This document shows, piece after piece, positions 38,466 through 47,614 of a stretch of DNA of 64,000 bases (position 1 is its first letter; each line of letters starts with the position of its first letter). The translations under genes and the position numbers were made by a program. Location: positions 1,860,001 to 1,924,000 of the forward strand of contig NZ_AP023174.1 in the NCBI RefSeq assembly GCF_013426895.1, in the 5' to 3' direction. This stretch comes from Paraburkholderia largidicola (lineage in GTDB: Bacteria > Pseudomonadota > Gammaproteobacteria > Burkholderiales > Burkholderiaceae). Under the pieces are notes generated by a model. The model saw nothing but the letters and a program-made list of their open reading frames with translations, did not search any database and was not told the origin of the DNA.

Positions 38466-38658
38466 CCGGAAATTGTATCAGCAAGACTGACGCGTAAAGA
38501 CGAATCGATCACGCGCCCGATGGCGTGCTCAGGCAAGGCGTGACAACGCTCTGACGCTTCATTGAATTTCGCTAAGGGAGCGATAGAACCTGCTGCGTGA
38601 CGAACGACGCTGCGAAGAGAACAACGAGGGGAAATGAAACAGAGGCGAAAAAAGGAAG

Positions 38659-38758
38659 GTGACGAGCCTGACCCTCGGCACTGGCGGAAAACGGCTGTGG
38701 CTGCTTCGTTCCCGACCTGACCAGGTTGACCGCCCCTCCATGCGAGGAGGCCCGTCAC
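38659..38758 (-). ncRNA. ffs: signal recognition particle RNA (4.5S type)
   Basis: On the minus strand the RNA contains the conserved SRP core CTGGTCAGGTCGGGAACGA followed by AGCAGCC. That is the Ffh-binding loop region with the GGAA-type tetraloop replaced by GGAAC. The two ends pair: GTGACGGGCC at 38758-38749 with GGCTCGTCAC at 38668-38659, using one G-U pair. Length is about 100 nucleotides, normal for the small bacterial form. It lies upstream of dnaX, as in other betaproteobacteria. Ends are inferred from pairing and the promoter, so are uncertain by a few bases. Confidence 0.93.
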
Positions 38759-38763
38759 GTCGT

Positions 38764-38772
38764 ATTCTAACA
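38764..38772 (-). promoter_or_regulatory. ffs: extended -10 promoter of ffs
   Basis: On the minus strand TGTTAGAAT gives an extended -10 element, TG-n-TAGAAT. The -10 hexamer ends six bases before the predicted RNA 5' end at 38758. No good -35 is present, which is compatible with an extended -10 promoter. Confidence 0.6.
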
Positions 38773-39190
38773 TCGCTCGTTGCGCCGCGCGAGAGGCTGG
38801 CTCGACAAAAGACGCAGAAACCCGTTCGAACGTCGTCGATGCCCTCTTGTGTTCGCGCGCGCGAACTCCAGATAGGTGGTGTCACGAGGGACCCGCCGCG
38901 CCCTGGCATCGACATCGGTATCACGTGAAGTGATGTGAGGCGCGGCGCGAAACCCTACTGTCGGAATGCGTACTATCACGACGGGCAACGCATAGCAATT
39001 TAGGCTAAACTGACGTTCAAGTGACCCGCAAAGCCAAGCCAGTCCGCCCTCCTGAAGGTGTCCCCACGATACTTCCCGCGGTGCGCTTCATGGTTTGCCC
39101 TGTGGCAAAGCGAACGGAAAGTTTTCTGATTTTGTTGTATCGTGGCGGGCATTCAAAGCAGGCCTCGAACCGAAAGAGGTATTCACACAA
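38773..39190. other. gap between ffs and trxA
   Basis: A gap of about 420 bases between divergent genes. It must carry the trxA promoter; AT-rich stretches near 38985-39010 and 39120-39145 are candidates, but I see no clean -35/-10 pair. Open frames across it lack ribosome sites and family features. Confidence 0.5.
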
Positions 39191-39517
39191 ATGAGCGAAC
39201 ACATCAAGCATATTAGCGACGCGTCGTTTGAACAGGACGTCGTCAAATCCGACAAACCCGTGCTGCTCGATTTCTGGGCGGAATGGTGTGGCCCGTGCAA
39301 GATGATCGCGCCGATCCTCGACGAAGTTGCGAAGGACTACGCTGATCGCCTGCAGATCGCCAAGATCAATGTCGACGAACATCAATCCACGCCCGTCAAG
39401 TTCGGCGTGCGCGGCATCCCTACGCTGATCCTCTTCAAGAACGGCGCGGTTGCTGCACAGAAGGTTGGCGCACTGTCGAAGTCGCAACTCACCGCGTTCC
39501 TCGACGGCAACCTTTAA
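39191..39517 (+). CDS. trxA: thioredoxin
   Basis: Thioredoxin 1, 108 residues, a cytosolic disulfide reductase. The active site WCGPC lies in [11 protein letters not shown] near residues 32-36, and the cis-proline segment GIPTLILF near 75. The start at 39191 gives the standard length; AAGAGGT lies about 11 bases upstream. The frame is open back to 39095, but that part does not look coding. rho follows 285 bases downstream, the usual partner in this group. Confidence 0.96.
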   Translation: MSEHIKHISDASFEQDVVKSDKPVLLDFWAEWCGPCKMIAPILDEVAKDYADRLQIAKINVDEHQSTPVKFGVRGIPTLILFKNGAVAAQKVGALSKSQLTAFLDGNL

Positions 39518-39605
39518 TCTGCATGCACGGCACGCGCGCAGCAAGCGCGTTGCCCGGCTCGCGCAGTGCGTCGGCAGTGAAGTGACGCCGCGCATGAAGC
39601 GAGCC

Positions 39606-39650
39606 GCATGATTCTTGTTGTCGCTGGACAACAGACAACAAGAATCATGC
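39606..39650. repeat. perfect 17-bp inverted repeat between trxA and rho
   Basis: The left arm GCATGATTCTTGTTGTC (39606-39622) and its exact complement (39634-39650) enclose an 11-base loop. Part of the loop can also pair with the left arm (GTTGTC 39617-39622 with GACAAC 39627-39632), giving an alternative short hairpin. No T-run follows, so it is not a typical intrinsic terminator. It lies 90 bases after trxA and about 45 bases before the predicted rho promoter. Confidence 0.75.
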
Positions 39651-39694
39651 GCCGACAAAGAACCGGCCGCGCAGGCTGGTTTTGGCGTGTGCTA

Positions 39695-39703
39695 TGCTAG
39701 AAT
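39695..39703 (+). promoter_or_regulatory. rho: extended -10 promoter of rho
   Basis: TGCTAGAAT is an extended -10 element (TG-n-TAGAAT), 100 bases ahead of the rho ATG. A weak -35 (CTGGTT) lies about 16 bases upstream. The implied leader of about 95 bases could host the autoregulation known for rho genes; that is inference. Confidence 0.55.
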
Positions 39704-39802
39704 CCATAAAACGTCGAAAAGACGAGTAAGTCCTTGAGCGGTTCCGCTCACTTCTCCTCCCAGATTTCAATTCAGGTCGCACCTTCTCTGCGGGTTCTCC
39801 GT

Positions 39803-41068
39803 ATGCATTTATCCGAGCTTAAGACTCAGCACGTGTCCCAATTGATCGAGATGGCCAATGGTCTCGAGATCGAAAGTGCGAACCGCCTGCGCAAGCAGGA
39901 ACTGATGTTCGCCATTCTAAAAAAGCGCGCCAAAACGGGCGAAACGATCTTCGGTGACGGCACCCTCGAAGTGCTGCCAGACGGCTTCGGCTTCCTGCGC
40001 TCGCCGGAAACCTCGTATCTCGCCAGCACGGACGACATCTACATCAGCCCGTCGCAGATCCGCCGCTTCAACCTGCATACGGGCGACACGATCGAAGGCG
40101 AAGTCCGCACGCCGAAGGACGGCGAGCGCTACTTCGCGCTGGTGAAGGTCGACAAGGTCAACGGCCAGCCGCCGGAAGCCTCGAAGCACAAGATCATGTT
40201 CGAGAATCTGACGCCGCTGCACCCGAACAAGGTGCTGCTGCTCGAACGTGAAATGCGTGGCGAGGAAAACGTCACGGGCCGCATCATCGACATGATCGCG
40301 CCCATCGGCAAGGGCCAGCGCGGTTTGCTCGTCGCGTCGCCGAAGTCCGGCAAGACCGTGATGCTTCAGCACATCGCCCATGCGATCAAGCAGAACCATC
40401 CGGACGTGATCCTGTTCGTGTTGCTGATCGACGAGCGTCCTGAAGAAGTGACGGAAATGCAGCGTTCGGTGGCAGGCGAAGTCATTGCTTCGACGTTCGA
40501 CGAACCGGCTGCGCGTCACGTGCAGGTCGCCGAAATGGTGATCGAAAAGGCCAAGCGCCTCGTCGAAATGAAGAACGACGTGGTGATTCTGCTCGACTCG
40601 ATCACACGTCTCGCGCGTGCGTACAACACGGTCGTCCCGGCATCGGGCAAGGTGCTGACGGGCGGTGTCGATGCGAACGCACTGCAGCGTCCGAAGCGCT
40701 TCTTTGGCGCGGCCCGTAACATCGAGGAAGGCGGTTCGCTGACCATCATCGGCACGGCGCTGATCGAAACGGGCAGCCGCATGGACGACGTGATCTACGA
40801 AGAATTCAAGGGCACGGGCAACATGGAAGTGCACCTCGAGCGCCGTCTCGCGGAAAAGCGCGTCTATCCGTCCATCAACCTGAACAAGTCCGGCACGCGT
40901 CGCGAAGAACTGCTCATCAAGCCCGAGATCCTGCAAAAGATCTGGGTGCTGCGCAAGTTCATCCACGACATGGACGAAGTCGAGGCAATGGAATTCCTGC
41001 TCGACAAGATCCGCCAGACGAAGAACAACGCCGAGTTCTTCGACATGATGCGTCGCGGTGGCGGCTAA
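39803..41068 (+). CDS. rho: transcription termination factor Rho
   Basis: The hexameric RNA helicase Rho, 421 residues. The N-terminal domain ([20 protein letters not shown]) leads into the cold-shock-like RNA-binding fold ([19 protein letters not shown]). Walker A is [10 protein letters not shown] near residue 180, Walker B is [18 protein letters not shown], and the Q- and R-loops follow. The start at 39803 gives the family start; the open frame from 39734 overlaps the leader. A strong terminator follows. Confidence 0.97.
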   Translation: MHLSELKTQHVSQLIEMANGLEIESANRLRKQELMFAILKKRAKTGETIFGDGTLEVLPDGFGFLRSPETSYLASTDDIYISPSQIRRFNLHTGDTIEGEVRTPKDGERYFALVKVDKVNGQPPEASKHKIMFENLTPLHPNKVLLLEREMRGEENVTGRIIDMIAPIGKGQRGLLVASPKSGKTVMLQHIAHAIKQNHPDVILFVLLIDERPEEVTEMQRSVAGEVIASTFDEPAARHVQVAEMVIEKAKRLVEMKNDVVILLDSITRLARAYNTVVPASGKVLTGGVDANALQRPKRFFGAARNIEEGGSLTIIGTALIETGSRMDDVIYEEFKGTGNMEVHLERRLAEKRVYPSINLNKSGTRREELLIKPEILQKIWVLRKFIHDMDEVEAMEFLLDKIRQTKNNAEFFDMMRRGGG

Positions 41069-41091
41069 ATAGCCATCGACATTCCGACCGC

Positions 41092-41122
41092 AAAAACGCC
41101 TGCTTTCGAGCAGGCGTTTTTT
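41092..41122 (+). terminator. intrinsic terminator of rho
   Basis: A 13-bp stem (AAAAACGCCTGCT at 41092-41104 with its complement at 41109-41121), a TTCG tetraloop, and a run of T residues afterwards. A textbook structure 24 bases after the rho stop. Confidence 0.95.
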
Positions 41123-41174
41123 ATTTTCACGCTCCCCGCCTGCGCACGCCGCGATGCGAATGCGCACCTATCTC

Positions 41175-41209
41175 TATAATGCTTCACGCCCCGCCGACCA
41201 GTGAAGCAT
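41175..41209 (+). promoter_or_regulatory. -10 element and dyad in the MerR-family leader
   Basis: A perfect TATAAT (41175-41180) is overlapped by the left arm of a perfect 9-bp dyad, ATGCTTCAC (41179-41187) and GTGAAGCAT (41201-41209), spaced by 13 bases. The second arm ends four bases before the ATG. No -35 is clear. It could be an autoregulatory operator or a leader hairpin that covers the start region. Confidence 0.55.
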
Positions 41210-41213
41210 CACC

Positions 41214-41714
41214 ATGCCGAACGCCGATTCCCCCACGCTGCTGACCGTGCGCGACGCCGCCGAACGCCTGGCCGTCACGCCGCGCACGCTCAAATACTAC
41301 GAAGAACGCGGACTGGTTACGCCCAGCCGCAGCGAAGGCCGCTATCGTCTGTACGATGAGGACGACCTCGAACGCTTTTCGCGCATCCTGCGTTTGCGCG
41401 CGCTGGGGTTTTCGCTGGCGGGCATTACCGAAATGCTGAAGCGCCCGCTCGAAAACACCGAAAGCGGACGCCGCGGCTATTCGATGGAATCGTTGCAGCA
41501 GATACGTGACGGTCTCGCGCAGCAGGTCGAATCGCTCGATGCGCGGATCGAATCCGTGCAGCGCGAACTGAAGGAAGCGCAAAAGCTCAAAGCGGAACTG
41601 AGCGACGATCTGGATTACGTGCAGCGCCGTCTCGCTGGCGAGAGTGCCGACGAACTGATCCAGAAGCGGCGCGCCTCCGCCGCGTTGAAGCGCGCCAAAA
41701 ACACGAAAGCCTGA
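41214..41714 (+). CDS. MerR-family transcriptional regulator
   Basis: A 166-residue regulator. The winged helix-turn-helix (LLTVRDAAERLAVTPRTLKYYEERGLVTPSRSEGRYRLY) covers residues 9-47. A helical hairpin and a long coiled coil (about 95-150) for dimerisation follow. No cysteine cluster or large effector domain is present, so the signal is not evident. It is followed after 70 bases by an MtfA-like peptidase gene. A dyad in its leader suggests autoregulation. Confidence 0.9.
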   Translation: MPNADSPTLLTVRDAAERLAVTPRTLKYYEERGLVTPSRSEGRYRLYDEDDLERFSRILRLRALGFSLAGITEMLKRPLENTESGRRGYSMESLQQIRDGLAQQVESLDARIESVQRELKEAQKLKAELSDDLDYVQRRLAGESADELIQKRRASAALKRAKNTKA

Positions 41715-41785
41715 GCGTCACGCACGCCGTCCGGCATATCTCGCAACCGCTCAGCATCGATCACTCAAACGAATCCAGGCACGCG

Positions 41786-42622
41786 ATGTTTTCGAAACTC
41801 ACTCGATGGCTCGACACGCGCCGCCGCGACCGCGCGCTACGCACCTACGCGATCGACGACGCGCTCTGGCAGGCGACGCTCGACGGGCTGCCCTTCCTGT
41901 CGCATCTGGCGCCCGCCGATCTGCAGCGCCTGCGCGAGATGACGAGTCTCTTCATCGCACAAAAGGAATTCTCGACCGCGCACGATCTCGAATTGACCGA
42001 ACGGATCACCGTCGCGATTGCCGTGCAGGCCTGCCTGCCCGTGCTCAATCTCGGGCTGGAACTGTATCGCGGCTGGGTCGGCGTGATCGTCTATCCGGGC
42101 GAGTTCGTGATCCGCAAGACGGTCGAAGACGAAGACGGCGTCGTGCATGAAGTCGAGCACGATGCGAGCGGCGAAGCGTGGGAAGGCGGCCCCGTGATTC
42201 TGTCCTGGGAAGACGCGCAGATGACGGACAGCGCGGACGCCTACAACGTCGTGATTCACGAGTTCGCGCACAAGATCGACATGGTGACGGGCGAAGCGGA
42301 TGGCCACCCGCCCCTCTTTCGCAAGCTGCATGCGCCGCTCGATGCCGCGCAATGGGCCGACGTGTTCGACCACGCGTACGACCAGTTCTGCGCGAAGGTG
42401 GACGCCGTGCCGGATCGCCGCTGGACGCGCTTCGAGCGTGAATCGCTGATCGATCCGTATGCAACCGATCACCCATCGGAATTTTTTGCCGTCTGCAGCG
42501 AGGCGCTGTTCGTGAAACCACGCGAGTTCGAGGCGGAATATCCCGAGCTCTATCGGCTGCTCGCGCGCTATTACCGGCAAGACCCGGCCAGCACGGGCGC
42601 ACTTGGCGATACAAATAGCTGA
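41786..42622 (+). CDS. mtfA: MtfA-like zinc peptidase (M90 family)
   Basis: A 278-residue protein of the MtfA (DgsA anti-repressor) family. In E. coli MtfA binds and inactivates the Mlc repressor and has aminopeptidase activity. The zinc motif HEFAHKID lies near residue 156-163, with a later Glu in [14 protein letters not shown] as the likely third ligand. The N-terminal [18 protein letters not shown] is typical. No Mlc gene is in the window, so the target here is unknown. Confidence 0.88.
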   Translation: MFSKLTRWLDTRRRDRALRTYAIDDALWQATLDGLPFLSHLAPADLQRLREMTSLFIAQKEFSTAHDLELTERITVAIAVQACLPVLNLGLELYRGWVGVIVYPGEFVIRKTVEDEDGVVHEVEHDASGEAWEGGPVILSWEDAQMTDSADAYNVVIHEFAHKIDMVTGEADGHPPLFRKLHAPLDAAQWADVFDHAYDQFCAKVDAVPDRRWTRFERESLIDPYATDHPSEFFAVCSEALFVKPREFEAEYPELYRLLARYYRQDPASTGALGDTNS

Positions 42623-42685
42623 TTCCAAAGGAAAAACGGCTGAAAACGAAGCTGTGCCGCGTCTGCCAAAAAACCTTCGGCAACC

Positions 42686-42714
42686 TCGTCAAAGGTCTGA
42701 TTTTCTGGCATAAT
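42686..42714 (+). promoter_or_regulatory. sigma-70 promoter for the L31 gene
   Basis: TCGTCA (42686-42691), a 17-base spacer and CATAAT (42709-42714), preceded by TGG in extended -10 form. It is about 88 bases ahead of the L31 ATG. No zinc-regulator box was recognised. Confidence 0.5.
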
Positions 42715-42801
42715 CCCCGTTTTTCGACCTTAGGCAAGTGGCTCGCGGTTGCGGAATTCTCCGGCTCCCGGGTTGGCTACCGCCAGATTAAAGGAAAGAC
42801 C

Positions 42802-43065
42802 ATGAAAGAAGGCATTCACCCGAATTACCGCGAAGTCCTGTTCGTCGATATGTCGATCGACTTCAAATTCGTGACGCGCTCGACCATCCAGACGAAGGAA
42901 ACGGGCGAATTCGAAGGCAAGACGTACCCGCTGGCGAAGATCGAAGTCTCGTCGGAATCGCATCCGTTCTACACGGGTCAGCAAAAGATCATGGACACGG
43001 CAGGCCGCGTCGAGAAGTTCAACAAGAAGTTCGGCGCCCGCGCTTCGGGCAAGGCCGGCAAGTAA
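42802..43065 (+). CDS. rpmE2: ribosomal protein L31, type B
   Basis: An 87-residue 50S protein L31 of the zinc-free type B: it begins [16 protein letters not shown] and has no CxxC metal ribbon. In many bacteria type B replaces the zinc form under zinc shortage and is controlled by Zur; in this group it is often the main copy. A good ribosome site (AAAGGAAAGACC) precedes the ATG. An intrinsic terminator follows 55 bases downstream. Confidence 0.96.
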   Translation: MKEGIHPNYREVLFVDMSIDFKFVTRSTIQTKETGEFEGKTYPLAKIEVSSESHPFYTGQQKIMDTAGRVEKFNKKFGARASGKAGK

Positions 43066-43119
43066 TACCCCGCCGGTTACACGTGTGTGCCCCGACTTTC
43101 GTCCGGGCCGCAACGATGC

Positions 43120-43148
43120 AAAAAGGGCAGCGAAAGCTGCCCTTTTTT
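43120..43148 (+). terminator. intrinsic terminator of the L31 gene
   Basis: An 11-bp stem (AAAAGGGCAGC at 43121-43131, its complement at 43136-43146) with a GAAA tetraloop and a T-run. Confidence 0.92.
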
Positions 43149-43360
43149 GTCGGTGGACGCCGTGTCGATTCACCGCCCGGCTTCGCATCGACACCCCGCC
43201 CGACCCTCGCCCGTTTACCTGCTGTGCAACCGTCTGTAAGGCAGCGTGTGACGCGCACCGCGCCACCCGTCTACAATGCCGCATGCCTGAATCCGAGACG
43301 CCTCCTGCGCTCCACCAATAACTCACGGCTGCCACGCGCGCGGCCCCACACGAACACCGC

Positions 43361-45118
43361 ATGAGATCTGTCGTTCGCCTCACTGCCTCCGCTACCAGCG
43401 CGCTGCCGCGCTGGCTGCTGCTCACCATCTGCGTCGTGTATGCGTCGTTTGGCCTGTTCGGGCGCGACCCATGGAAGAACGAGGATGCAGCCGGCTTCGG
43501 CGTCATGTGGACGATGGCCAACGGCTCGCTGCACGACTGGCTGCTGCCGAATCTGGTCGGCAAGTACATGACCTCGGACGCGCCGCTCGGCTACTGGCTC
43601 GGCGCAAGCGCGATCCGCGTGCTGGACCCGCTCGTCGATGCAAGCAATGCGTCGCGCGTGTTCACCGGCCTGCTGTTCTGCGTGGCGTGCGCGTTCGTCT
43701 GGTACGCAGCCTATCTGCTCGGTCGCGGGCCCGAGGTCCAGCCGTTCAAATACGCCTTCGGCGGCGAGCCCGAGCCGCGAGATTATGGCCGCACGCTCGG
43801 CGACGGCGCGCTGCTGATCCTGCTCGCCACGTTCGGCCTCGCCGAACGTGGCCACGAAACCACGCCGCAGATCGCGCAGTTCGCCTGCATCGCGATGCTC
43901 GTCTACGGCCTCGTGCGGATGATCGACAAACCCGTCCAGGGCGCGCTGATCTGGGGTGGCGCGATCGGCCTCGTCACGCTGTCGAGCAGTCCTGTGCTGG
44001 TCGGCGCGCTGCTGATCGGCACCTTCGCGATGATGGTGATCGTGCACGAGACGCACTGGCGCACGCTGATGCTGGCCGGCCTGCCCGTCGCGCTGGCGCT
44101 GTCGGTTGCGTGGCCGCTCGCGGCCATCGCGCTCTACCCCGACGACGCCGTCTGGTTCCTCCAGCAATGGATGCGCGGCAGTCTGCATGCGTTCGCGGGC
44201 CCCTATGGCTCGACGCTGCTCTACGCCGTCAAAAACCTGTCGCTGTTCGCGTGGCCGGCGTGGCCGCTCGCGATCTGGGCGTGGTTCAGCTGGGCCGGCG
44301 TGCGGCGCGCGCCGCACATCGCTATTCCGCTGTCGGTGATTGCGCCGCTGCTGATTCTCGTCGTGCTGCAAAGCCATGGCTCGAACCGTCTATTCATCCT
44401 GCTGACGCCCGCACTGGCCGTCATCGCCGCGTTCGCGCTGCCGACGCTCAAGCGCGGCGCGATCAATGCGATCGACTGGTTCGCGGTGCTCAGCTTCACC
44501 GTGCTCGGCTCGTTCGTCTGGCTCGTGTGGCTCGCGGGCATGACGGGCTTCCCGCATCAGCTGGCGCGCAACCTCGCGCGCCTCGCGCCGGGCTTCACGC
44601 CGCAGTTCAAGATCCTGTCGTTCGTGTGCGCGGTCGCCGTGACCGTCTGCTGGTTCGTGCTGGTGCAATGGCGCGTGGCGCGTCATCCGAAGGTACTGTG
44701 GCGCAGCGTCGTGCTGTCGAGCGCAGGCACCACGCTGATGTGGGTGCTGCTGATGACGCTGTGGCTGCCCGTCGTCAACTACAGCCGGACCTACAAGGAC
44801 GTGGCCCAGCAGATCGCCGCGCACCTGCCGGCCGACTACAACTGCATTTCGCCCGCGCGCCTCGGCGACGCGCAGATCGCCACGTTCGCTTACTTCGGCG
44901 ACATGCATTTTTCGTTCGATGAAGACTGCGACGTGCTCCTGCGCCAGGACACGCAGGACTTCGGCGAGCCGAGCGCGATGTCGAACTTCGTCTGGAAACT
45001 CGTCTGGGAAGGCCGCCGCGTCGCCGACCGCGACGAACGCTTCCGCCTGTACGTGCGCATCGACCGGCCGCAGCCGCCCGTCAAGCGCCGCCCGTGGCGT
45101 CCGAAGAAAGCCGGCTGA
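43361..45118 (+). CDS. ArnT-like integral membrane glycosyltransferase
   Basis: A 585-residue membrane protein with about 10-12 transmembrane segments in the first 480 residues and a soluble C-terminal part of about 100 residues. After the first segment comes FGRDPWKNEDAAGFG, the luminal acidic motif expected in GT-C transferases of the ArnT/dolichyl-mannosyltransferase group. Such enzymes move a lipid-linked sugar onto lipid A or protein on the periplasmic side. Which sugar and which acceptor cannot be read. The C-terminus ends in a Lys/Arg/Pro stretch. A MATE gene starts two bases after the stop. Confidence 0.8.
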   Translation: MRSVVRLTASATSALPRWLLLTICVVYASFGLFGRDPWKNEDAAGFGVMWTMANGSLHDWLLPNLVGKYMTSDAPLGYWLGASAIRVLDPLVDASNASRVFTGLLFCVACAFVWYAAYLLGRGPEVQPFKYAFGGEPEPRDYGRTLGDGALLILLATFGLAERGHETTPQIAQFACIAMLVYGLVRMIDKPVQGALIWGGAIGLVTLSSSPVLVGALLIGTFAMMVIVHETHWRTLMLAGLPVALALSVAWPLAAIALYPDDAVWFLQQWMRGSLHAFAGPYGSTLLYAVKNLSLFAWPAWPLAIWAWFSWAGVRRAPHIAIPLSVIAPLLILVVLQSHGSNRLFILLTPALAVIAAFALPTLKRGAINAIDWFAVLSFTVLGSFVWLVWLAGMTGFPHQLARNLARLAPGFTPQFKILSFVCAVAVTVCWFVLVQWRVARHPKVLWRSVVLSSAGTTLMWVLLMTLWLPVVNYSRTYKDVAQQIAAHLPADYNCISPARLGDAQIATFAYFGDMHFSFDEDCDVLLRQDTQDFGEPSAMSNFVWKLVWEGRRVADRDERFRLYVRIDRPQPPVKRRPWRPKKAG

Positions 45119-45120
45119 CC

Positions 45121-46500
45121 ATGTTCGCCGATGTGCGGAAAATCGCCGGGCTAGCGTGGCCCGTGCTGATCGGCCAACTGGCGATCATCGCATTCGGCGT
45201 GATCGACACGGCGATGGTCGGCCGTTTTTCGGCAACCGATCTCGCCGCGCTCGGCCTCGGCTCATCGATCTACATCTCCGTGTATATCGGCCTGACGGGG
45301 ATTCTGACGGCGCTGCAACCGATCGCCGGTCAGCTCTACGGCGCGGCGCGTTACGAAGAGATCGGCGAGGAAGTGCGCCAGGCGCTGTGGCTCGCGCTGG
45401 CGCTCGCCGTCATCGGCTTTCTGATTCTCTACTTCCCTCACCCGCTGCTGCAGGTTGCGCGTGCCCCCGAGGCGCTGCGCGAGCGCACCGTGTCCTATCT
45501 GCAGATACTCGCGTTCGGCTTGCCGGCGAGCCTCGCGTTTCGCGTCTACAGCTCGCTGACCAATGCCGTCGGCCAGCCGCGGCTCGTGATGATCCTGCAG
45601 ATCGGCGCGTTGCTGCTGAAGGTGCCGCTCAACGTCCTGCTGATTTTCGGCAAGCTGGGCTTGCCGGCGCTCGGCGGTCCGGGCGCCGCGCTCGCCAGCA
45701 TTCTGATCAACTGGACGCTCGCCGTCGTCGGCATGCTGGTGATGACGAAGCTCGACGTGTTCCGGCCGTTCGCGATCTTCCGGCACTTCTGCTGGCCGGT
45801 CTGGCGGCGTCAGGCGGCACAGTTGAAGCTCGGCGTGCCGATGGGACTGTCGTATCTGATCGAGGTCACGTCGTACACGTTCATGGCGCTCTTTATTGCG
45901 CGCTTCGGCACGACGACGCTGGCGGGTCATCAGATCGCAGGCAACATCGGTGCGGTGCTATACATGACGCCGCTGTCGATCGGCATCGCCACGTCGACGC
46001 TCGTCGCGCAGGCGCTCGGCGCGCAGCGTTTCGAGGCCGCGCGCACGCTCGCGCGGCACGGCATCGCGATGGCCGTTGCGATCGCGTGCTGCTATGGCGT
46101 GATCGTGCTCGCACTGCGGCCCGTCATCATCGAGGGCTACACGCCTAATCCGCAGGTCGTGCAGGCGGCGATGCCGCTGGTGCTGATCGTCGTTTTCTAC
46201 CATCTGTGCGACGCGCTGCAGATCACGTCGGCGTTCGTGCTGCGCGCGTATCGCGTGGCTGTCGTGCCGACCGTGATCTATGCCGTGGCGTTGTGGGGCG
46301 TCGGGCTGGGCGGCGGTTATGCGCTCGGTTTCGACGTCGGCGGCTGGGTACCCGAATCGTTCACGGGCGCGCGCGGATTCTGGCTCGCGAATACGGCCAG
46401 CCTGTTGATCGCGGGTATCGGTCTCGCCGTGTATCTGCGGACGATCAGCGGACGGTCGGTGCGGATGGGCGCCGTGCAGCAGGCGGATAGCGCGGCCTGA
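45121..46500 (+). CDS. MATE-family efflux transporter
   Basis: A 459-residue, 12-segment multidrug and toxin extrusion protein built of two similar six-helix halves. The beginning KIAGLAWPVLIGQLAIIAFGVIDTAMVGR is typical of the NorM/DinF group. The ATG at 45121 follows the preceding stop by two bases; another ATG at 45094 would overlap the upstream gene by 25 bases and cannot be excluded. The tight spacing suggests co-transcription with the glycosyltransferase, possibly for envelope or lipid-linked substrates (inference). Confidence 0.9.
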   Translation: MFADVRKIAGLAWPVLIGQLAIIAFGVIDTAMVGRFSATDLAALGLGSSIYISVYIGLTGILTALQPIAGQLYGAARYEEIGEEVRQALWLALALAVIGFLILYFPHPLLQVARAPEALRERTVSYLQILAFGLPASLAFRVYSSLTNAVGQPRLVMILQIGALLLKVPLNVLLIFGKLGLPALGGPGAALASILINWTLAVVGMLVMTKLDVFRPFAIFRHFCWPVWRRQAAQLKLGVPMGLSYLIEVTSYTFMALFIARFGTTTLAGHQIAGNIGAVLYMTPLSIGIATSTLVAQALGAQRFEAARTLARHGIAMAVAIACCYGVIVLALRPVIIEGYTPNPQVVQAAMPLVLIVVFYHLCDALQITSAFVLRAYRVAVVPTVIYAVALWGVGLGGGYALGFDVGGWVPESFTGARGFWLANTASLLIAGIGLAVYLRTISGRSVRMGAVQQADSAA

Positions 46501-46695
46501 TTTCACTTCGAGCCTACGCCAACGTCGTTGCGCAAACCCTCCGTGCACCGACCTGCTTCCTCGCAATCCGACGATCTCCCCTTGTAGACTGAGCTTTCGA
46601 ACGGCCCGCAAAGGTCGCCTCGGAGAATGGCGAAAAAACAGACCGTTAGTTGCATTCCAAGTCTTCCGCCAACCCGCACTGATCGGTCCAACGCC

Positions 46696-47106
46696 TCAGA
46701 CAGCAGCCTCCACCGCTTCCTCTTCATCGCGCCGCTCGAACACTTCGCGCGCTGCGAACAGTGCATTCAACGCAGCCGGAAAACCCGCATACACGGCCAT
46801 CTGCATGAACACTTCGACGATCTCGTCGCGCGTGCAGCCGACGTTCAATGCCGCTTCGATATGCACCTTGAGTTGCGGCTGCGCGTTGCCGAGCACGGCC
46901 AGCGCCGCGATCGTCGCGATTTCACGAGCGCGCAGGTCGAGTTGCGGGCGGCTATACACATCGCCGAACGGAAACTCGATCAGGAGCCGCGCGAAATCCG
47001 GCGCAATCGGTGCGAGCGACGCGATCACCTTCTCCCCTGCCGTTCCGTCGATTTCCTTCAGCTTGTCCCAGCCGCGTGCGTAGCGATCGTCGTGTGCGTG
47101 ATTCAT
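46696..47106 (-). CDS. carboxymuconolactone decarboxylase family protein
   Basis: A 136-residue all-helical protein of the CMD/AhpD-like family. The core REIATIAALAVLGNAQPQLKVHIEAALNVGCTRDEI covers residues 60-95. It carries the conserved His in KVHIEAALN but no CxxC peroxidase pair, so it is nearer to the gamma-carboxymuconolactone decarboxylase type than to AhpD. Its ATG overlaps the stop of the MerR-family gene upstream as ATGA, so the two are coupled. Its true substrate is unknown. The 195-base gap to the converging MATE gene holds no clear terminator. Confidence 0.88.
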   Translation of the reverse strand: MNHAHDDRYARGWDKLKEIDGTAGEKVIASLAPIAPDFARLLIEFPFGDVYSRPQLDLRAREIATIAALAVLGNAQPQLKVHIEAALNVGCTRDEIVEVFMQMAVYAGFPAALNALFAAREVFERRDEEEAVEAAV

Positions 47107-47516
47107 GGCGAGTCCTTTACAAATGAGTTGTCGATATGTCCTGTCGATGCTTCGCGCTCTGCGGCCTCATAAAACACGATCTTGTCGCTGATCGCCTCGA
47201 GGTTGGTCTGCAACTCGGCGATACGCGCGAGCACGGCGTCGCGATGTTCGATCAGCATCGCGCGGCGCGCGCCGAACGTCCCGTCGCCTTCGGCACGCAG
47301 CGCAGCGAACGCCTGCATGCCCGCGATCGGCATCCCCGTCGCCTTCAGGCGCATCACGAATTGCAGCCAGTCGAGATCCGCAGGCGCGTACAGGCGATGC
47401 CCCGCGTCCGCGCGGCCGATGGACCGCAACAATCCCGCCTGCTCGTAGTAGCGCAGCGTATGCGTGGAGACGCCGCTCGTCGCGGCGACCTGACCGATGG
47501 TGAGAGCTTTCGACAT
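47103..47516 (-). CDS. MerR-family transcriptional regulator
   Basis: A 137-residue MerR-type protein. The winged helix-turn-helix is ALTIGQVAATSGVSTHTLRYYEQAGLL at residues 3-29, followed by the typical GHRLYAPADLDWLQFVMRLKATGMP and a dimerising coiled coil. It resembles the small aldehyde- or redox-responding MerR group that regulates a neighbouring enzyme; only one cysteine-free effector region is seen. The frame is open to 47591, but the ATG at 47516 lies just after a MerR-type promoter. Confidence 0.9.
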   Translation of the reverse strand: MSKALTIGQVAATSGVSTHTLRYYEQAGLLRSIGRADAGHRLYAPADLDWLQFVMRLKATGMPIAGMQAFAALRAEGDGTFGARRAMLIEHRDAVLARIAELQTNLEAISDKIVFYEAAEREASTGHIDNSFVKDSP

Positions 47517-47526
47517 GACGGAACTC

Positions 47527-47557
47527 AGGTTAGGACTTCGAGTGAACTCTAAGTCAA
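47527..47557 (-). promoter_or_regulatory. MerR-type promoter with 19-base spacer and operator dyad
   Basis: On the minus strand TTGACT (47557-47552) and TAACCT (47532-47527) are separated by 19 bases, the over-long spacing typical of MerR-regulated promoters. The spacer is covered by a near-perfect dyad, ACTTAGAGT-TC-ACTCGAAGT (47554-47535, 8 of 9 pairs). It sits directly ahead of the MerR gene and so should control the merR-CMD pair. Confidence 0.75.
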
Positions 47558-47614
47558 GCGCTATCTGACAACCCGTGACAACGCGTGACAATGCGCGGAT
47601 GTCAGCGTGATCCT

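Noticed and set aside
37170..38543. 457-codon plus-strand open frame opposite dnaX
   Set aside because: Codon-bias shadow of dnaX with no recognisable domain.
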